Virus record (IMG/VR): IMGVR_UViG_3300031772_000204 | Location: 1-29,003 of that record | From: a virus | Length of the DNA stretch: 29,003 nt | Direction: 5' to 3' (one strand) | Part shown: piece after piece, positions 6,614 to 13,248 of the stretch | Position numbering within the stretch: the stretch's first letter is position 1 | Layout: the number at the start of each line of letters is the position of its first letter | Notes under the pieces: model-generated | What the model was told of the DNA's origin: nothing | Databases searched by the model: none | Seen by the model: only the letters and a program-made list of their open reading frames with translations | Made by a program: the position numbers and the translations under genes

Positions 6614-6919
6614 ATGCAAGATTCCGAAATTGACGCACAACACGATCTTCCCAAAGACCCGTGGGATCCGTTGAACCTCAACGTGATTGAAGCAGTCGGT
6701 GACTTTCAGGCGGATGCCGAATTCGATTACATTCCCGTTGGCGCAGCGTTGGCGAAGTATTCGAGTCTGTTGGAGGTTCTGTCATACAACAAGGAACGAT
6801 TGACGGCCGAACAAATGGCAGACATTCTGGCCGATGCCCATCAGCGAATGATTCGGAAGCTTCACCGTGTTGAACTGCACATGGAGTTGACGGGAACCAC
6901 TCCACGCTTGCCAAGATGA
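6614..6919 (+). CDS. Hypothetical protein (101 aa)
   Basis: An acidic N-terminus (MQDSEIDAQHDLPKDPWDPL) precedes a helical domain ending in an RKLHRVELHMEL helix. No family is recognised. The start at 6614 is five bases after TAAACT (6603-6608), with TTGACA at 6581-6586 and a 16-bp spacer, just downstream of the CAU tRNA. Confidence 0.78.
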   Translation: MQDSEIDAQHDLPKDPWDPLNLNVIEAVGDFQADAEFDYIPVGAALAKYSSLLEVLSYNKERLTAEQMADILADAHQRMIRKLHRVELHMELTGTTPRLPR

Positions 6920-6969
6920 TAAAAAGTGTTACAGTCTCACGTTACTTAAACTAAAAAACAAAATCAAAA

Positions 6970-7197
6970 ATGAAAATACTCGCAACAATCCTCGGTGGTA
7001 TCATCCTCGCCATTGGCATAGTGGTCCTCCTTGGACTTCTCTTCTCGTGGCCTGTTCTCCTTCTCTGGAACGGCTGTCTCGTTGGAACCGTTGCCGGCAT
7101 CTCGCCCCTCACTTCCATCTGGCATGCCTGGGGAATCCTGATTCTCTGTGGATTGCTCTTCAGGAGCAGCAGCGTCAGTTCCAAGTCGAAAGACTAA
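6970..7197 (+). CDS. Small two-span membrane protein (75 aa)
   Basis: The N-terminal 30 residues are hydrophobic (MKILATILGGIILAIGIVVL). A second hydrophobic stretch contains WHAWGILILCGLLFRS, a pattern I associate with small phage membrane proteins. The upstream promoter (TTGCCA 6908-6913, 16 bp, TACAGT 6930-6935) lies 34 bases before the ATG, so this transcript should have a leader of about 28 bases. The leader is A/C-rich and has no Shine-Dalgarno sequence. Confidence 0.78.
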   Translation: MKILATILGGIILAIGIVVLLGLLFSWPVLLLWNGCLVGTVAGISPLTSIWHAWGILILCGLLFRSSSVSSKSKD

Positions 7198-7235
7198 ACA
7201 CTTGACATTTCTATAAAAAGGAGTATCGTCGTCAA

Positions 7236-7508
7236 ATGGAAAATCCTAAATACGTCATTGTTGAAGAAATGGGATTGGAGTTGCCAATCATATTCAATGC
7301 CATTCTCAACCACTCCGATGTTGTGAGATTCCTTGTGGAATTTCAAGGCAAGAAAGTTGTTGCCGCCGGTGAGTGCACTCCACGATGCCTCAAGGGAGAC
7401 AAAATGGGTTGGGGATGTTGGGGGCAAAGCATAACGTTAGGCATAAAAAGCAGAAACGAAGTTGACGAGAAAGTTCTTGACAAACACTTCCGCCTTTACT
7501 CTGAATGA
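7236..7508 (+). CDS. Hypothetical protein (90 aa)
   Basis: Not recognised. It is alpha/beta with a G-W-G-C-W-G-Q segment near residue 65. The promoter TTGACA 7202-7207, 16 bp, TATCGT 7224-7229 ends six bases before the ATG. The next gene overlaps its stop by four bases (ATGA). Confidence 0.78.
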   Translation: MENPKYVIVEEMGLELPIIFNAILNHSDVVRFLVEFQGKKVVAAGECTPRCLKGDKMGWGCWGQSITLGIKSRNEVDEKVLDKHFRLYSE

Positions 7509-7729
7509 ATGATTTAGACCCAGGCGGTTTTGTCAGCACAGAATTGGATGCTTTGTTCAGACAAAGATTGCCATTCATCACCCATGAACAGGTTGAAAAT
7601 TGTGGTCTGATGTATATCCAAGATGTTGACCTGGCGCCTGAATATGCCCACGATTTGGCAACAAAAGACTACGCTCCGGCATACGATTATGTTGACGATG
7701 GAGTGAGATTTGTTAAACAAACTCCTTGA
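7505..7729 (+). CDS. Hypothetical protein (74 aa), translationally coupled
   Basis: The start overlaps the upstream stop (ATGA, 7505-7508), which implies co-expression of the pair. The sequence is rich in D and Y with no recognised domain. Its stop TGA (7727-7729) lies within the TTGACA of the promoter for the RNA at 7760. Confidence 0.75.
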   Translation: MNDLDPGGFVSTELDALFRQRLPFITHEQVENCGLMYIQDVDLAPEYAHDLATKDYAPAYDYVDDGVRFVKQTP

Positions 7730-7754
7730 CACTATAAAAATTCTGTGATACCTT
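7726..7754 (+). promoter_or_regulatory. Promoter of small RNA A
   Basis: TTGACA 7726-7731, 17-bp spacer, TACCTT 7749-7754. No start codon follows within 15 bases, unlike most promoters here, so the product is likely an untranslated RNA. Confidence 0.65.
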
Positions 7755-7759
7755 TCATC

Positions 7760-7832
7760 ACGAACCGAACAAAGGGGTAGGCAGTTACGCGACCTGTAAT
7801 TCCCGATTAGAAAATCGTCGATTATTATAGAA
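7760..7832 (+). ncRNA. Small RNA A, member of a four-copy family
   Basis: The 5' part (ACGAACCGAACAAAGGGG) closely matches the RNAs starting near 19094 and 20413 and more loosely the one near 15640. Each has its own promoter and lies directly upstream of another promoter. A can fold with GGG/CCC and CAG/CTG helices and a 3' CGATT-AGAA-AATCG hairpin (7804-7817). No known RNA class is recognised. The 3' end is estimated. Confidence 0.55.
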
Positions 7833-7871
7833 AAAGTTTGACAACAAGACAAATACTTAGTATATTCCACC

Positions 7872-8099
7872 ATGATTAAATTCAAATTTGATACTCAACT
7901 GGAAGTCGTGACGGATTTCGACGAGAAAACCGATAACATTACGGGCGTTGAAACCGAAACCTTCAAGGCTGGTGAAAGGGTGGATGCTGAAATCATCTCC
8001 GACCGTGAAGAGAAGGGCGACGTGTTTGTGGATATCCAATTTGGCGACGGTTCGGTTGCCTTTGGTGTTCAACATGATTCTTTTGAAGTAATCGCTTGA
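7872..8099 (+). CDS. Small beta-rich hypothetical protein (75 aa)
   Basis: Alternating hydrophobic and charged residues suggest a small beta barrel. There are no motifs. The promoter TTGACA 7838-7843, 17 bp, TATATT 7861-7866 ends five bases before the ATG. The stop TGA (8097-8099) is inside the next -35 box. Confidence 0.8.
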   Translation: MIKFKFDTQLEVVTDFDEKTDNITGVETETFKAGERVDAEIISDREEKGDVFVDIQFGDGSVAFGVQHDSFEVIA

Positions 8100-8131
8100 C
8101 ATTCACCAAGGAAATGTTAAAGTAACTCACT

Positions 8132-8569
8132 ATGAACGACGAAATCAAATTGTTGGAAGTTGACAAGATTTGGACCGGAGACGGTTTCGGTGCATCCGAT
8201 GCCATCCTCCTTCACCAAGTCAAACGTAAGGGAAACGTGGCAATCTATTCCGTTTCCAAGGAAAAGACACCGCACATGATTCGCGGTTACGAAGTGTTCC
8301 GATTCAAGACTGTGTTGAAGGGAACGCCGTTGCCTGGAAACCTGACTGTGGATCAGACCTACGAACAGTATCCTGGCTCGAACATGTTTGGAAAGACGGC
8401 ATGGGCCATCGGTGGTGAGCCTGAAGCCGCATTAAAGGCTGCTGGCTCCATGTTTGAACGATTGCTCAAGGAGGATGAAGTCAAAGCCGTTCAGACTGCC
8501 GATGACGCAGCCAACGGTATCGTGACGAAGCGCCGAGGCCGCCCAAAGAAAGTGGTTGCAGGCGCTTGA
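8132..8569 (+). CDS. Hypothetical protein with C-terminal AT-hook tail (145 aa)
   Basis: A globular domain of about 120 residues is followed by TKRRGRPKKVVAGA, an AT-hook tail nearly identical to that of 5652-6002. The protein probably contacts AT-rich DNA; whose DNA is unknown. The promoter TTGACA 8096-8101, 16 bp, TAAAGT 8118-8123 lies eight bases before the ATG. The stop is embedded in the next TTGACA (8566-8571). Confidence 0.8.
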   Translation: MNDEIKLLEVDKIWTGDGFGASDAILLHQVKRKGNVAIYSVSKEKTPHMIRGYEVFRFKTVLKGTPLPGNLTVDQTYEQYPGSNMFGKTAWAIGGEPEAALKAAGSMFERLLKEDEVKAVQTADDAANGIVTKRRGRPKKVVAGA

Positions 8570-8593
8570 CATTCTATAGGAATGTTGTAAATT
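8566..8593 (+). promoter_or_regulatory. Promoter of the 8600-8885 RNA locus
   Basis: TTGACA 8566-8571 (its TGA is the stop of the upstream gene), a 16-bp spacer and TAAATT 8588-8593. No open frame follows; the downstream 285 bases are structured RNA. Confidence 0.75.
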
Positions 8594-8599
8594 GAATCT

Positions 8600-8649
8600 C
8601 AGTCGAAAGACTGACAAAACCCGGTTGAGGGTCACATAGACGGTGAATG
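8600..8649 (+). ncRNA. 5' segment of the RNA locus with a GAAA-loop hairpin
   Basis: CAGTC-GAAA-GACTG (8600-8613) forms a stable tetraloop hairpin near the expected transcript start. ACCC/GGGT and CAC/GTG pairings are possible before the tRNA-like element begins at 8650. It may be a leader or a separate processed RNA. Confidence 0.45.
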
Positions 8650-8721
8650 GTTCTAATGATGTAACGGAAACATGGGGAGCCCGGAAGCCCCTCGATACAG
8701 GTTCGACTCCTGTTTAGAATG
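8650..8721 (+). tRNA. tRNA-like element (CGG-anticodon position, degenerate anticodon arm)
   Basis: The acceptor stem pairs over seven bases (GTTCTAA with TTAGAAT, G1-U72). The D-arm is ATGT-AACGGAA-ACAT with GG in the loop, and the T-arm is a canonical ACAGG-TTCGACT-CCTGT. Canonical spacing puts CGG at positions 34-36, but U33 is absent (C instead) and the two inner anticodon-stem pairs are mismatched. Neither CCA nor a normal anticodon loop is seen. It may be a degenerate tRNA-Pro or a tRNA mimic. Confidence 0.5.
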
Positions 8722-8772
8722 AAGTAGCCGGAACAACTGAGCGTAGGCTCCGTGAAATCGTGTTTTATTGAA

Positions 8773-8885
8773 AGCCGGGAGCAGATGTGCGGTCCATAGA
8801 GGCCGACGGTCCTAAAGACCGATGCAATCACATCACCAGTGAGTATTGCTAGTAACTGGAAAAGCTCCCGGCTATAATTTTTTAG
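8773..8885 (+). ncRNA. Compact RNA with interleaved helices and intrinsic terminator
   Basis: A perfect 10-bp closing stem pairs 8773-8782 with 8864-8873 and is followed by a T-tract (8878-8883), so it doubles as a terminator. Inside are GATGTG 8784-8789/CACATC 8829-8834, hairpins GGTC/GGCC and CGGTC/GACCG, GCAAT 8824-8828/ATTGC 8845-8849, and CCAGT 8836-8840/ACTGG 8855-8859. The last three long-range helices cross each other, giving a chain of pseudoknots. No known class is recognised. Confidence 0.65.
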
Positions 8886-8936
8886 AATAGCTATGTTTTT
8901 CTTGACAATCTCCGGCAATTTGATATAATTATCGGT

Positions 8937-9116
8937 ATGAAGAACATGAAACAAATCAGCGGCGTCTCTCAGAAACAGCAACTCGAAGGGATGACACAGC
9001 TCGAACTTATCAATGGTATTCGCCGGTCGATCCACCTTCCGACTCGGGTCATTCGTCCGGACAAAGGTGCTGGATATCGCCGGCCGCAGGGAAACTGGTC
9101 CAAATGGAATGATTAA
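8937..9116 (+). CDS. Small basic hypothetical protein (59 aa)
   Basis: It encodes MKNMKQISGVSQKQQLEGMT and a basic C-terminal half ending RRPQGNWSKWND. No family is recognised; the charge suggests nucleic-acid or acidic-protein binding. The promoter is one of the best in the window: TTGACA 8902-8907, 16 bp, TATAAT 8924-8929, seven bases before the ATG. Confidence 0.75.
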   Translation: MKNMKQISGVSQKQQLEGMTQLELINGIRRSIHLPTRVIRPDKGAGYRRPQGNWSKWND

Positions 9117-9154
9117 AGTTGCCAATCCACATGACGTGGAATATAATAACCACA

Positions 9155-9337
9155 ATGAAACTCATCGCCATCGTAAAATACGACAGCTGGAACGATAGAT
9201 TTTGGGCCGAACTTCGTGGTGGTGGATTCTTTGCCATTCCTTATGACCAGTGTGATGGTCTTGAGCATGGTCAGGAGATTTACATCACAATCTCCGAAGG
9301 TTACGAATACTGCAATGTTGTTCAGACAGCTGCTTGA
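9155..9337 (+). CDS. Small hypothetical protein (60 aa)
   Basis: The start at 9155 (MKLIAIVKYDSWNDRFWAEL) is seven bases after TATAAT (9142-9147), with TTGCCA at 9119-9124. A longer frame from 9119 has no promoter. The domain is beta-rich and aromatic. The stop TGA is inside the next TTGACA (9334-9339). Confidence 0.78.
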   Translation: MKLIAIVKYDSWNDRFWAELRGGGFFAIPYDQCDGLEHGQEIYITISEGYEYCNVVQTAA

Positions 9338-9366
9338 CATTTATGAAGGGAATGTTAGATTAAGTT

Positions 9367-9876
9367 ATGCAAGCTGATACAATGGTGAGTGACGAAATGG
9401 TTGCCCGAGTCTTGGCATTCGCAACGGATGCACATTGGCTTCGTGCCCAAAAGCCCGAGAATCGTTTTCGTAAGAACACCAACCCCGTTCGTCTCTATAT
9501 CACTCATCCGATTGAGGTTGCACAGATTGCCTTTGATTCTGTTCCACAGTGGGATGTTGATTCAAGGAAACTCCTCATGATGGTTGGATATCTCCACGAT
9601 GTTATTGAAGACACGACTGTTACATTGGCTGAACTTGACGCCTTTCTATTCGGCGTTGGTCTTTCAGTGAACAACGCTTCCATTGTCTCCGATGCTGTCA
9701 AGAGACTCACCAAGAATAAAGACGAGGATATCTTGGTGTATTTGTCAAGAGTTTACGAGACGGAATTTTCTCGACGTGTTAAACTGGCCGACCTTAAGCA
9801 TAATTCGAGTGACCTGAAGCCGGGGAATTTACTTGACAAATATAAACTTGCAGTCTATTATCTCGGCAAATTCTAA
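9367..9876 (+). CDS. HD-domain hydrolase, small-alarmone-hydrolase-like (169 aa)
   Basis: The HD-superfamily metal-binding pattern is in order: H23, H47 (THP), H77-D78 (LHDVIEDT) with E81-D82, and D142 (KLADLKHN) with N146. The order, spacing and length fit RelA/SpoT-type (p)ppGpp 3'-pyrophosphohydrolases of the small MESH1-like kind; no synthetase domain is present. A role in lowering the host alarmone or a related nucleotide signal during infection is inference, since other HD nucleotidases are possible. The promoter TTGACA 9334-9339, 16 bp, TAGATT 9356-9361 is five bases before the ATG. Confidence 0.85.
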   Translation: MQADTMVSDEMVARVLAFATDAHWLRAQKPENRFRKNTNPVRLYITHPIEVAQIAFDSVPQWDVDSRKLLMMVGYLHDVIEDTTVTLAELDAFLFGVGLSVNNASIVSDAVKRLTKNKDEDILVYLSRVYETEFSRRVKLADLKHNSSDLKPGNLLDKYKLAVYYLGKF

Positions 9877-9883
9877 CAATTTT

Positions 9884-10048
9884 ATGGGTAAAACATATAA
9901 AGAAAACAAAGATAAATACAAAAGGTTTGTCAAGAACAAACCGAACAAATTCAAAGGCGACAAGCCTCGTCATAACGATGAACCATCCGAAAAGGGATGG
10001 GAAAACTTGCCAAACGGTGGCCGTACGGGCGACGTTGAGCGGTATTAA
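9884..10048 (+). CDS. Small lysine-rich hypothetical protein (54 aa)
   Basis: The protein starts MGKTYKENKDKYKRFVKNKP and is very basic in its first half, so RNA or DNA binding is plausible. A promoter inside the end of the HD gene (TTGACA 9833-9838, 17 bp, TATTAT 9856-9861) would give a leader of about 15 bases. The tRNA-Leu begins seven bases after the stop codon and is probably in the same transcript. Confidence 0.68.
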   Translation: MGKTYKENKDKYKRFVKNKPNKFKGDKPRHNDEPSEKGWENLPNGGRTGDVERY

Positions 10049-10055
10049 CAAATTT

Positions 10056-10139
10056 GCCCGTGTGGCGGAATGGCAGACGCGATCGACTTAAGATCGATTG
10101 TCGAAAGGCTTGTAGGTTCGAGTCCTACCACGGGTACCA
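10056..10139 (+). tRNA. tRNA-Leu (UAA anticodon)
   Basis: A full cloverleaf: acceptor GCCCGTG/CACGGGT, a D-arm with GG, anticod stem ATCGA/TCGAT around CTTAAGA (anticodon TAA), a long class-II variable arm, T-arm GTAGG-TTCGAGT-CCTAC, A73 and an encoded CCA (10137-10139). The ATG of the next gene follows after only five T residues, so 3' processing of the tRNA would leave a nearly leaderless mRNA. Confidence 0.93.
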
Positions 10140-10144
10140 TTTTT

Positions 10145-10321
10145 ATGAAAAGTCAAGAAGAAATCAAGAAAGAAATTATTGAAGGTAATCTTGACAAAAT
10201 AGATAATTTGAGCGATATTGTAACGGTGCTCGAATCCTACCTTTCGATGCCATCACTTGACGGCAGGACAGCGAGACAAGGCTTGAGAAAACAGATGCAA
10301 GAGATGCTTGACAATCTTTGA
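10145..10321 (+). CDS. Small helical hypothetical protein directly behind tRNA-Leu (58 aa)
   Basis: It encodes MKSQEEIKKEIIEGNLDKID, then a helix-loop-helix ending MQEMLDNL. No family is recognised. The start is five bases after the tRNA CCA end; a frame running from inside the tRNA is implausible. It lacks its own promoter and is likely freed by tRNA processing. Its 3' codons include the TTGACA of the next promoter. Confidence 0.75.
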   Translation: MKSQEEIKKEIIEGNLDKIDNLSDIVTVLESYLSMPSLDGRTARQGLRKQMQEMLDNL

Positions 10322-10340
10322 TTTTTTGGTATATTCTCGT

Positions 10341-10718
10341 ATGAACGAAAAACAATCGGAACTGAAACTCTCTCCTTCCCTTCGTGTTACGACCAAGCGT
10401 GAACTGAACTGGAACACGAAGACGCCGGTGGATGGAAAGCCTCCTGTCACCATTCCTCAGGGAACACAGATTGAAGTTCATTTCTCTGAAACTGTTCCGA
10501 CTCGGCTGTTCCTCAAACATGGCGACAGGCTTCTCAGGATTCGCCTGGCCGACGCACACAAGGTTGTTACTGGTATCGGCAAGATGCCGAGTCTCAGAAC
10601 ACTGGAAAGGTATTCTATGGATGCCGAGGCGAAGACTCCGACCGGTCATCGCACTGAGCCAGATGGTTATGGTCCTGATGGTTCTCCGTCTTGGTTGTTG
10701 GTGATGGGCGTAATTTAA
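10341..10718 (+). CDS. Conserved-looking hypothetical protein (125 aa)
   Basis: The segments TKRELNWNTKTPVDGKPPVT, IPQGTQIEVHFSETVPTRLF and the C-terminal DGYGPDGSPSWLLVMGVI resemble a conserved protein found in phages and integrative elements. Its role is unknown to me. The promoter TTGACA 10308-10313, 16 bp, TATATT 10330-10335 ends five bases before the ATG. Confidence 0.82.
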   Translation: MNEKQSELKLSPSLRVTTKRELNWNTKTPVDGKPPVTIPQGTQIEVHFSETVPTRLFLKHGDRLLRIRLADAHKVVTGIGKMPSLRTLERYSMDAEAKTPTGHRTEPDGYGPDGSPSWLLVMGVI

Positions 10719-10726
10719 GAAATTCC

Positions 10727-10754
10727 TTGACAGATATAAAAAGTCTGTTATAGT
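10727..10754 (+). promoter_or_regulatory. Promoter of the 10761 RNA
   Basis: TTGACA 10727-10732, a 16-bp spacer and TATAGT 10749-10754. No open frame of useful length follows for 300 bases. Confidence 0.72.
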
Positions 10755-10760
10755 TGACAT

Positions 10761-11010
10761 GTTCTTTTGACAATTTGACGAAGTTTGTGAGTCATCCATG
10801 CTTACCTCACTACAAAGCGTAACTGACAGTCACGATGTTCATCTTCGATGTTCACTTTTCTAGGTTTTCTAGCTAGGAACCAAGAACGGACCACTCAAGA
10901 ACCTCTCTGAGTCTGCACTGCCTACTTTAGTTGATAGCCTCTGTGGCGATATCATTCCAAGTTCAGAACGGTTGGTGGGTCCCCGTGAGAGTTGAGCGCT
11001 CAACTCTTAA
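10761..11010 (+). ncRNA. About 250-nt structured RNA
   Basis: This gene-free stretch has its own promoter. GGACC-CAC pairs with GTG-G-GGTCC across about 80 bases near the 3' half. ACTCA/TGAGT and GGTT/AACC hairpins lie inside or just upstream. A direct repeat CGATGTTCA occurs twice in the first half. The element closes with a perfect 20-base palindrome (10988-11007) that folds to an 8-bp hairpin with a GCGC loop. No U-tract follows. It is not recognisable as tmRNA, 6S or RNase P RNA. Confidence 0.55.
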
Positions 11011-11063
11011 AAACCACACTAGATTTTATTTGACAAATATAAAAAATAAAGTAAACTACCACA

Positions 11064-11399
11064 ATGAAATTAACTCTGACACTCTCCGAAGCGACCGAAC
11101 TGATTCGTAAGGCTCTCAATCTTCCGAAGGATGAAATTCTCGTCGTTAACATTAACACCGATGTTCATCCCCTCGCTATCGCTCTCCGCCAGGTGTTGAA
11201 GGAGTTTCCTCTTTACGGAACCACTCAGAAAATCTCCGCCATTAAACGTTTTCGTGAGTTGGCGCCGCAGGTCGCTTCGTTGAACTATCATGGTCAGAAC
11301 ACGATGAGTTCCTGTATCGGCCTGGCCGACGCGAAGTGGGCAGTCGAAAATGTCGATTCCACATTTGCCAATCTCATTAGAAATGGTATTATCCACTAA
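11064..11399 (+). CDS. Hypothetical protein (111 aa)
   Basis: A helical protein starting MKLTLTLSEATELIRKALNL with a C-terminal GLADAKWAVENVDSTFANLI segment. No family is assigned. The promoter TTGACA 11030-11035, 16 bp, TAAACT 11052-11057 ends six bases before the ATG. Its last 12 codons contain the promoter of the next gene. Confidence 0.82.
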   Translation: MKLTLTLSEATELIRKALNLPKDEILVVNINTDVHPLAIALRQVLKEFPLYGTTQKISAIKRFRELAPQVASLNYHGQNTMSSCIGLADAKWAVENVDSTFANLIRNGIIH

Positions 11400-11403
11400 C
11401 AAT

Positions 11404-11700
11404 ATGGGTGCTTCAACATCATTTCTTAGATTTCCTGATTCTCAGACAAGGAAAGTCATTGAGTCAAATTGGGCTGAGTGTGTGGAACAAAGTCGATTCG
11501 AGAGTGGTAATTCGTATTCCGGAGAAATCGGAATGTTGGGAACGCAGATTGCTAAATGGCACGATTTGAATTTTCCAACCGCTAAAGGTGCATACGATTA
11601 CATCGAAACTAACCATAAGAAGTGGAATCACGGCATCGCCGTCTCGTGTCAATTCGACGGAGCGAAGTGGTGGATAATCGGTGGATGGTGTTCAAGTTAG
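11404..11700 (+). CDS. Hypothetical protein (98 aa)
   Basis: Begins MGASTSFLRFPDSQTRKVIE; a later NFPTAKGAYDYIETNHKKWN segment and a tryptophan-rich end (KWWIIGGWCSS) suggest a compact alpha/beta fold. The promoter (TTGCCA 11365-11370, 16 bp, TATTAT 11387-11392) lies inside the upstream gene, 11 bases before the ATG. The gene is flanked by near-identical promoter copies (see findings). Confidence 0.8.
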   Translation: MGASTSFLRFPDSQTRKVIESNWAECVEQSRFESGNSYSGEIGMLGTQIAKWHDLNFPTAKGAYDYIETNHKKWNHGIAVSCQFDGAKWWIIGGWCSS

Positions 11701-11755
11701 TTAGACTCAACGACTAACAATTCGCCAATCTCATTAAAAATGGTAAGATTCAATA

Positions 11756-12184
11756 ATGGTGATTGATAAAAGAAAACGTAGAGGAAAGGATTCGCCATTC
11801 TTCAAAGGGTATGGTGAGATACCTATGGATGTATTTAGCATCATCCGAAGAGGAGCAAAAGGCGGAGGAAAATTCAATCGAAAGAGAAAAGAATTTAACA
11901 TCACGATTAAATATCTTTGGAATATTTTCCTCAAACAAAATCGTAAATGTGCATTGACCGGACTCGAAATTGGTTTTGAAGGAACAGGGATGGAAAATAA
12001 ATGTAAAAAAACCAACAAACGAACCGCTTCACTCGATAGAATAAATTCAAACAAAGGATATGTCAAGGGAAATGTTCAATGGCTTCATAAGGATATAAAC
12101 ATTATGAAGAATGACCTTGACACAAAGACTTTTTTACGGTATTGTTCGTTGGTAAATGAAAATAAATCTAAAAGAAATAGATGA
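11756..12184 (+). CDS. HNH-type homing endonuclease (142 aa)
   Basis: A lysine-rich N-terminus precedes C-A-L-T-G-L-E-I and the core ASLDRINSNKGYVKGNVQWL, then H-K-D-I-N-I-M-K-N-D. The C..TG....SLDRI.S..GY..GN.QW.H form is typical of phage HNH homing nucleases, which nick DNA as free-standing mobile genes. The promoter is a copy of the preceding gene's (TCGCCA 11722-11727, TAAGAT 11744-11749). The RNA ligase start overlaps its end by 29 bases. Its AT-richness suggests recent insertion. Confidence 0.85.
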   Translation: MVIDKRKRRGKDSPFFKGYGEIPMDVFSIIRRGAKGGGKFNRKRKEFNITIKYLWNIFLKQNRKCALTGLEIGFEGTGMENKCKKTNKRTASLDRINSNKGYVKGNVQWLHKDINIMKNDLDTKTFLRYCSLVNENKSKRNR

Positions 12185-13247
12185 AACACAGTTCATGGTC
12201 CACGAACATATTCTGTGTGGAGAGGCCGTCTATTTGGTTCAGCCTCAACATATAGGATGTAAGTGGACACAGTCCAACAAACACTTTCGTTCTTCTGTAT
12301 GGAATTCCGAAGGCGAATTGATTTCTGCTGGCTTTCCAAAGTTTGTGAACTGGGGCGAGAACCCTGAACACTTTCCTGTTCCTACCAATATTCGTGATTG
12401 TGTCATCACTGAAAAGCTTGACGGATCCCTTCTCATTGTCTCGAAATACAAAGGAGAATTTGTTCTCCGAACCCGTGGAACTACGGATGCATCCACACTT
12501 AACAATGGACATGAATTGCAGATATTCAAATCAACTATTTTGCCAAAGTTAGCGGCGAACGACTCTACTGAAACTTGGGATTATTCCTATTTGTTTGAAT
12601 GGACTTCTCCGCTTCAGAGGATTGTTTTGAATTATGGCGATACGCCTGAGTGGCGTTTGGTTGGTGGTGTTGAACACAAAGACTACTCTCTTTGGCTTCA
12701 AATTGAATTAGATAACGTCGCGAAGGATTTTGGCATCAAGCGGCCTGAAACTTATACTTTCGGCTCCATTGATGACCTGCGAGACATTGACAACTGGAAG
12801 GGTAAAGAGGGCGTGGTTATCTATTCCAAAGAGGGCCAGGCCTTGCACAAAGTCAAATCGGCATGGTATCTCGCTCTTCATCACATGAAGTCGGAATTGG
12901 CTTCTTTCGACAAAGTGATTGACGTTTGGTTCACCATGAATCGTCCTGACTATCAGACTTTTTATACTCACGTTGCGAAACAATTCGACTTTGAATTGGC
13001 AAATCAGATTCAAGGTGACATGAGCCGTATCTGTGACGGTTACAAAGAAGTCAACAAGATTGTGGCGCACATGACCGAATTTGTTAATGAAGTTCGTTCC
13101 ATGTCAACTCGTCGTGACCAAGCTCAGAAGATTCTTTCTGCTTATGGCGAAACGAATCGCGGTTCTTTCTGTTTCAAGTTGCTTGACAACAAGCCACTCG
13201 CAGACGATGATCTGAAAAAACTCCTGTATCAAGTCTTAAAAAAATAA
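12156..13247 (+). CDS. RNA ligase, T4 Rnl1-like (363 aa)
   Basis: The nucleotidyltransferase motifs are in order: K87 in EKLDG (motif I, AMP acceptor), LFEW at 146-149 (motif IIIa), EGVVIY at 218-223 (motif IV) and HKVKS at 231-235 (motif V). The region FRSSVWNSEGELISAGFPKF upstream is typical of Rnl1. These enzymes seal RNA breaks with ATP; T4 Rnl1 repairs tRNA cut by host anticodon nucleases. Length matches the family. The start overlaps the HNH gene, so it is coupled or uses the upstream promoter. Rnl1 plus a phage tRNA-Lys fits tRNA repair. Confidence 0.92.
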   Translation: MKINLKEIDETQFMVHEHILCGEAVYLVQPQHIGCKWTQSNKHFRSSVWNSEGELISAGFPKFVNWGENPEHFPVPTNIRDCVITEKLDGSLLIVSKYKGEFVLRTRGTTDASTLNNGHELQIFKSTILPKLAANDSTETWDYSYLFEWTSPLQRIVLNYGDTPEWRLVGGVEHKDYSLWLQIELDNVAKDFGIKRPETYTFGSIDDLRDIDNWKGKEGVVIYSKEGQALHKVKSAWYLALHHMKSELASFDKVIDVWFTMNRPDYQTFYTHVAKQFDFELANQIQGDMSRICDGYKEVNKIVAHMTEFVNEVRSMSTRRDQAQKILSAYGETNRGSFCFKLLDNKPLADDDLKKLLYQVLKK

Positions 13248-13248
13248 A

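Noticed and set aside
8773-8885. Group I intron inside a tRNA
   Set aside because: The element is too short and I cannot find the conserved core; flanking tRNA halves do not join across it.
8600-11010. tmRNA at 8600-8885 or 10761-11010
   Set aside because: No tag reading frame ending in a typical AA-stop is found, and the tRNA-like end with CCA is missing.
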